9,689 bases of DNA. Origin: Ruminococcus sp. CAG:403. Its GTDB lineage: Bacteria > Bacillota > Clostridia > Oscillospirales > Ruminococcaceae. Shown here piece after piece: positions 6,830 to 9,689 of the stretch. The notes beneath the pieces are model-generated. The model saw only the letters and a list, made by a program, of their open reading frames with translations, had not been told where the DNA came from and searched no databases. The stretch is from NCBI GenBank assembly GCA_000437255.1, contig FR899049.1, forward strand, positions 1-9,689, given 5' to 3'. The translations under genes and the position numbers were made by a program. Each line of letters opens with the position of its first letter. Within the stretch, counting starts at the first letter, position 1.

Positions 6830-7664
6830 GAGAACGCACCTCCTTACAATAAGACGTATCTGAGCATTGATAAAACTTTTCACCAGTCTCAGAGTCAAAT
6901 AACTCGTCCAAATAGGTATTGGTACTGCCGCATAGACGGCATCTTTTTCCATGGAAGTTTTCCCGTTCAAAGGGCACATCATCAAATGCCAGTGAGACCA
7001 CATTGGTGTGCGGTGGAATTGCATAGATTTTCTTTTCTCGACCTGCTCCGAAAAGATAAAGGCATTCAGATTGATGCAGCTTGGGGTTATCAAATTTTGG
7101 AATAGGACTCGGATTCATAATGTAGCGATCTTCTACTGTACAAGGGTATTCTGTTGGAATGGTTACTTTTCCATATTTTATAATGCTTTCATATAACTGT
7201 AGCCAAATTGGTGCGTAATCCTTTTCCGCATGCATCTTTTTGGTTACCTCTTCTTTGGGTTCTACAATTCGAAGTGGTTCCGGAATGGGGACCTGCAATA
7301 CAAGAATCTGATCATTACGCAGTGGCACTTCTGGGATGCGATGGCGAGATTGGATGAGTGTTGCGGCATGTGTATCCGTTGTAGTAGGGACATCGGTACA
7401 GAGCCCTACAAACTTTTTAATGTTAACCGCATTGACGCTGTCATCACTGCCTTGGTCAATTACTTTCAATGTATCAGATGGACCAATTAAGGAAAGCGTG
7501 AGCTGAATGCCACCAGTTCCCCAGCCTCGTCCAATTGGCAATTCTCTGGAGCCAAATGGAACTTGATAACCGGGAATGGCGACTGCTTTCAGAATACAGC
7601 GTCGAATTTCTCGTTTCGATCCTTCATCTAAAAATGCATAATTATAGTGTTCCGTCCGTTCCAT
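6819..7664 (-). CDS. phnJ: Radical-SAM carbon-phosphorus lyase subunit PhnJ
   Basis: PhnJ is the catalytic subunit that cleaves the C-P bond of alpha-D-ribose 1-alkylphosphonate 5-phosphate, releasing the hydrocarbon (methane from methylphosphonate) and 5-phosphoribosyl 1,2-cyclic phosphate. At 281 residues it equals the E. coli protein in length. The 4Fe-4S ligands of this atypical radical-SAM enzyme are in the C-terminal CRLC and CSDTSYC segments (Cys242, 245, 267 and 273, one higher than in E. coli). Cys273 matches the proposed thiyl-radical cysteine, and Gly32 in IPGYQVPFG matches the proposed glycyl-radical residue. GRGWGTGGIQ (46-53) is another conserved block. The ATG directly abuts the phnI stop (TAA-ATG), with GGAGG 9 bases upstream encoded by the phnI tail. 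Its 3' end overlaps phnK by 11 bases. Everything needed for activity is intact; the enzyme is oxygen sensitive and cytoplasmic. Confidence 0.97.
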   Translation of the reverse strand: MERTEHYNYAFLDEGSKREIRRCILKAVAIPGYQVPFGSRELPIGRGWGTGGIQLTLSLIGPSDTLKVIDQGSDDSVNAVNIKKFVGLCTDVPTTTDTHAATLIQSRHRIPEVPLRNDQILVLQVPIPEPLRIVEPKEEVTKKMHAEKDYAPIWLQLYESIIKYGKVTIPTEYPCTVEDRYIMNPSPIPKFDNPKLHQSECLYLFGAGREKKIYAIPPHTNVVSLAFDDVPFERENFHGKRCRLCGSTNTYLDELFDSETGEKFYQCSDTSYCKEVRSRES

Positions 7665-8723
7665 TTATTGTTTCCTCCGTGTTTTTCTCACCGCATCCAA
7701 TTTAGACTGGAAGGTAACATAATGTGGCAACTTTAAATGAGAAATAAAACCATTCATTTCCAAGCAATCGCCATGCATTAGTACAAATTCCTGATCTTGC
7801 GCCGCGTAATCGCCGCCTTGTTCCAGTTCCCGATCAATCACTGCCATTGCAATTGCTTTATTTTCATTTCTTCCGAATACTGCGCCATAACCACTCGCCA
7901 ACTTTAGCTGATCTTTGTCACTGGCAGAATGAAAGGTTTCAATTTCTGTCAAAAGAATTTCTCCCAAATAGATAGATGCACCTTCTTGATTGGGGTATTC
8001 TATTTCCAGTTCCACGTAACCACTGCGAAGTTCCCCTACAGTTGGGTGTACTTGTCCGAATCCACGCAATACTGAATAGGCAAGTCCGGATAAGAAGCCT
8101 GTATCTGCTCGAGTCATAGTTTGCAAACGGGCACTGCGAGGCGCTGGAAATTCCAGTAAATTCTCAGTAACATCAAAAGGAGGGGTATTGTCTTCTGGAT
8201 ACCGATCCATTAGACCTTCCTCTTTTAACATATCAGATACTCTGCTATAGCGTTTCTGTGCTGCTGGTTCCTGTTCCTGCAAAAGTTGAAGGAAGTACTG
8301 ATGAAGTGCAGCAGCATCTTCATTTTCTCGTTCAAAATGAATCAAACGATGGGTATAATCATAGGTTGCTCCAAGTATTTGTCCGCCTGGAATGTCTTTA
8401 AATGCTGCTGAGATACGCCGTATTACACGCATCTGATCGGTATGAACCGTCTTGGTATAATAGCTGCGTTTGAGGGTAGAACGATATGCACGCAACAAAA
8501 ATACAGCTTCTTCTGTAGAACCTTCACATTGTTTCAATGCCAGGGCCGCATATTGCTTGGCATACAGACCGGACTCACTCATCACTTTATCAATCAAAAG
8601 ACCAAATTTTTCGGCAATGGCTTCCAACTCCAAATCTTTTTCTGTTCCGCTGCGGTAATAATCCAGTAACCGAATACTAGCTGCGATAGCTTCTTCGCCG
8701 CCAGAAACTGCTACATATGCCAT
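7665..8723 (-). CDS. phnI: C-P lyase core subunit PhnI (purine nucleosidase-type ribosyl transfer)
   Basis: PhnI is the core subunit that, with PhnG, PhnH and PhnL, replaces adenine of ATP with a phosphonate; alone it is a nucleosidase. The 352-residue protein is close to the 354 of E. coli. It begins MAYVAVSGGEEAI, the standard N-terminus, with AAAGGAGGG just upstream, so I chose the ATG at 8723 over a start 13 codons earlier. Family blocks include LRAYRSTL, the RISAAFKDIPGGQILGATYD region, a FPAPRSARLQ-TRADTG stretch, SGYVELE, and at the C-terminus HLKLPHY with His329 and His334, equivalent by position to the two PhnI histidines that hold zinc near PhnJ in the E. coli structure. The stop of phnH and this start share one base (TAATG). 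The final four codons double as the phnJ ribosome binding site. Confidence 0.96.
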   Translation of the reverse strand: MAYVAVSGGEEAIAASIRLLDYYRSGTEKDLELEAIAEKFGLLIDKVMSESGLYAKQYAALALKQCEGSTEEAVFLLRAYRSTLKRSYYTKTVHTDQMRVIRRISAAFKDIPGGQILGATYDYTHRLIHFERENEDAAALHQYFLQLLQEQEPAAQKRYSRVSDMLKEEGLMDRYPEDNTPPFDVTENLLEFPAPRSARLQTMTRADTGFLSGLAYSVLRGFGQVHPTVGELRSGYVELEIEYPNQEGASIYLGEILLTEIETFHSASDKDQLKLASGYGAVFGRNENKAIAMAVIDRELEQGGDYAAQDQEFVLMHGDCLEMNGFISHLKLPHYVTFQSKLDAVRKTRRKQ

Positions 8724-9298
8724 TAGGAATCCCTCCTTTGTACCAATCTGGGAATACAGCATACCTCTCCATCAGCTGTAACAAAAATGAGATCCACGCC
8801 CATGGGATATTCATACGCTTGTTGATCTCGCAAATCCAATGCTTTTTTGACAAGACTGGAACAATGAAATATGGTATCCCCGTCGATTCCAGCCCCATAA
8901 AGTGTGATGGCACATTCTTTTTCTCCGCTGTCTAGAATGAGCAGTGTTGCACTTTTATGCGGATCGATGAGTGTGCCACATTTTGCCTGCTCCAAAACAG
9001 TTGGGAGCATTTGTGCATGAGAAAGAAAGAGATAATCTGCTTGGGACAATGGTGCTTCTTGTGATAAGGTAACCAATTGCAAATTCTTTCGCAAGGCTTC
9101 CTCTCCACAAGTGGAAAAGGTTACTTCATTGTCCAACAAAGTCATGCCAAGCGCTAAAAATGCACTATAATTTCCGAATAACTTTTCTTTTTGTGCTGCA
9201 ATGGAAACAACTCTGGTTGGATTGGCCATTGCTTCTAACAGAAGTCGGAAAACAGCTTGTGTGTCAAAGACTTCATCGAATTGATGCAATGTTTTCAC
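8723..9298 (-). CDS. phnH: C-P lyase core subunit PhnH
   Basis: PhnH is a structural member of the PhnG2H2I2J2 core; it has a fold related to PLP-dependent transferases without their cofactor chemistry, and is required for phosphonate attachment to ATP. I set the start at GTG 9298, giving 191 residues against 194 in E. coli. A GGAGG lies 7 bases upstream, and VKTLHQFDEVFDTQAVFR matches the family start, whereas the upstream extension is phnG read in another frame. Visible family blocks are FRLLLEAMANPTRV near the N-terminus, a middle LSHAQMLP segment, GTLIDPHKSATL, LYGAGIDG, and the C-terminal EYPMGVDLIFV block. The start overlaps the phnG stop by four bases (GTGA) and the stop shares a base with phnI, so all three subunits should be made in coupled amounts, which suits their equal stoichiometry. 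Confidence 0.94.
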   Translation of the reverse strand: MKTLHQFDEVFDTQAVFRLLLEAMANPTRVVSIAAQKEKLFGNYSAFLALGMTLLDNEVTFSTCGEEALRKNLQLVTLSQEAPLSQADYLFLSHAQMLPTVLEQAKCGTLIDPHKSATLLILDSGEKECAITLYGAGIDGDTIFHCSSLVKKALDLRDQQAYEYPMGVDLIFVTADGEVCCIPRLVQRRDS

Positions 9299-9689
9299 TG
9301 TGCCACCTCCGAATCCATAGAGTGAAAATCCACTTTTGTTTTTTGAAACAAGGCATTTTCCTGTTCCATTTTTTGCCGTTGCGCTTGTTCCCACTCCAAT
9401 AACAAGTCTTCATGAACAAATACACCTTTATTTTCCGCTGCATCAATAATTGCCATATGTAGCGCCTTTTCAAAATCATCCCCCATGGTAACGGCAGTTC
9501 CTACAGTATCTTCCAGTTGAACCACGGCTTCTGTGATGATGGTTTCCCCTAAATAAAATAGGCTGTTTTTTACCGGCTCTCGCATTTTAATCATAACAAG
9601 AGATTTTTCTGGCTTTTTTACAATTGTAAGGGAATATTGCTGTTGCAGTTCCTCACCTAAGTGAATCACATCCTTGCGATCCGCTTTCG
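9295..9689 (-). CDS. phnG: C-P lyase core subunit PhnG (5' end beyond window)
   Basis: This is the C-terminal major part (about 131 codons) of PhnG, the smallest subunit of the C-P lyase core. The frame stays open to the right edge, reading KADRKD before the in-frame GTG at 9669. I treat that GTG as internal, because PhnG is normally about 150 residues and needs an N-terminal helix before this point. Recognisable parts are the VMIKMREPV strand, LGETIITEAVVQLED, a GTAVTMGDDFEKALHMAIIDA region, and the C-terminal KVDFHSMDSE that parallels the VDFFTM tail of E. coli PhnG. The stop TGA is shared with the phnH GTG. PhnG works with PhnH, PhnI and PhnL in forming the ribosyl phosphonate. The promoter and any phnCDE transporter or regulator must lie to the right of this window. 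Confidence 0.93.
   Translation of the reverse strand, partial: KADRKDVIHLGEELQQQYSLTIVKKPEKSLVMIKMREPVKNSLFYLGETIITEAVVQLEDTVGTAVTMGDDFEKALHMAIIDAAENKGVFVHEDLLLEWEQAQRQKMEQENALFQKTKVDFHSMDSEVAQ

Noticed and set aside
6830..7093. N-terminal extension of PhnK in the same frame
   Set aside because: It reads phnJ in another frame, is unlike any ABC protein, and a good ribosome site precedes the GTG at 6829.
6746..7105. Plus-strand open frame of 119 codons
   Set aside because: Lies wholly antisense to the well-supported phnJ and phnK, has no family features, and its translation is a composition-driven shadow.
9299..9394. N-terminal extension of PhnH to an upstream ATG
   Set aside because: It would overlap phnG by about 100 bases and add 32 residues not found in the family; GGAGG sits at the right distance from GTG 9298.

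Overview
The window looks like chromosomal DNA from a low-GC Gram-positive bacterium (Bacillota). The grounds are strong AGGAGG-type ribosome binding sites before nearly every gene, consensus TTGACA/TATAAT promoters, GTG starts, an AT-rich composition, and a YqeG/VanW pair of the kind common in Bacillota. An anaerobic gut clostridial or erysipelotrichal lineage is plausible because the oxygen-sensitive C-P lyase is paired with a PHP-type cyclic phosphodiesterase, but no marker gene here fixes the taxonomy.

Layout. Bases 64-891 (minus) encode a short CorA-type divalent cation transporter. An AT-rich divergent intergenic region (892-1159) carries two good sigma-A promoters facing away from each other. 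The plus-strand promoter drives a tight three-gene operon (1160-3233): an unrecognised TIM-barrel-like protein, a YqeG-family HAD phosphatase and a VanW-family protein. It ends in a GC-rich hairpin (3232-3273) that has T-runs on both strands and so can also stop the convergent operon.

The rest of the window (3311-9689, all minus) is one long carbon-phosphorus lyase operon read right to left: phnG (cut by the right edge), phnH, phnI, phnJ, phnK, phnM, phnL, phnPP. Every junction is an overlap, a direct abutment or a gap of 14 bases. PhnG/H/I/J form the core complex. PhnI with PhnL displaces adenine from ATP with the phosphonate, PhnM removes pyrophosphate, radical-SAM PhnJ breaks the C-P bond, PhnK is the core-associated ATPase, and the terminal PHP-domain enzyme opens the resulting 5-phosphoribosyl 1,2-cyclic phosphate. 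The route would therefore take a phosphonate such as methylphosphonate to methane (or another hydrocarbon), phosphate and a ribose phosphate.

Points that stand out are a four-cysteine insert in PhnK just before the Walker A motif, a PHP enzyme in place of metallo-beta-lactamase-type PhnP with no phnN or phnO in the visible part, phnM placed before phnL, and the uncharacterised TIM-barrel/HAD/VanW cluster. No rRNA, tRNA, CRISPR array, insertion sequence or phage gene was seen.
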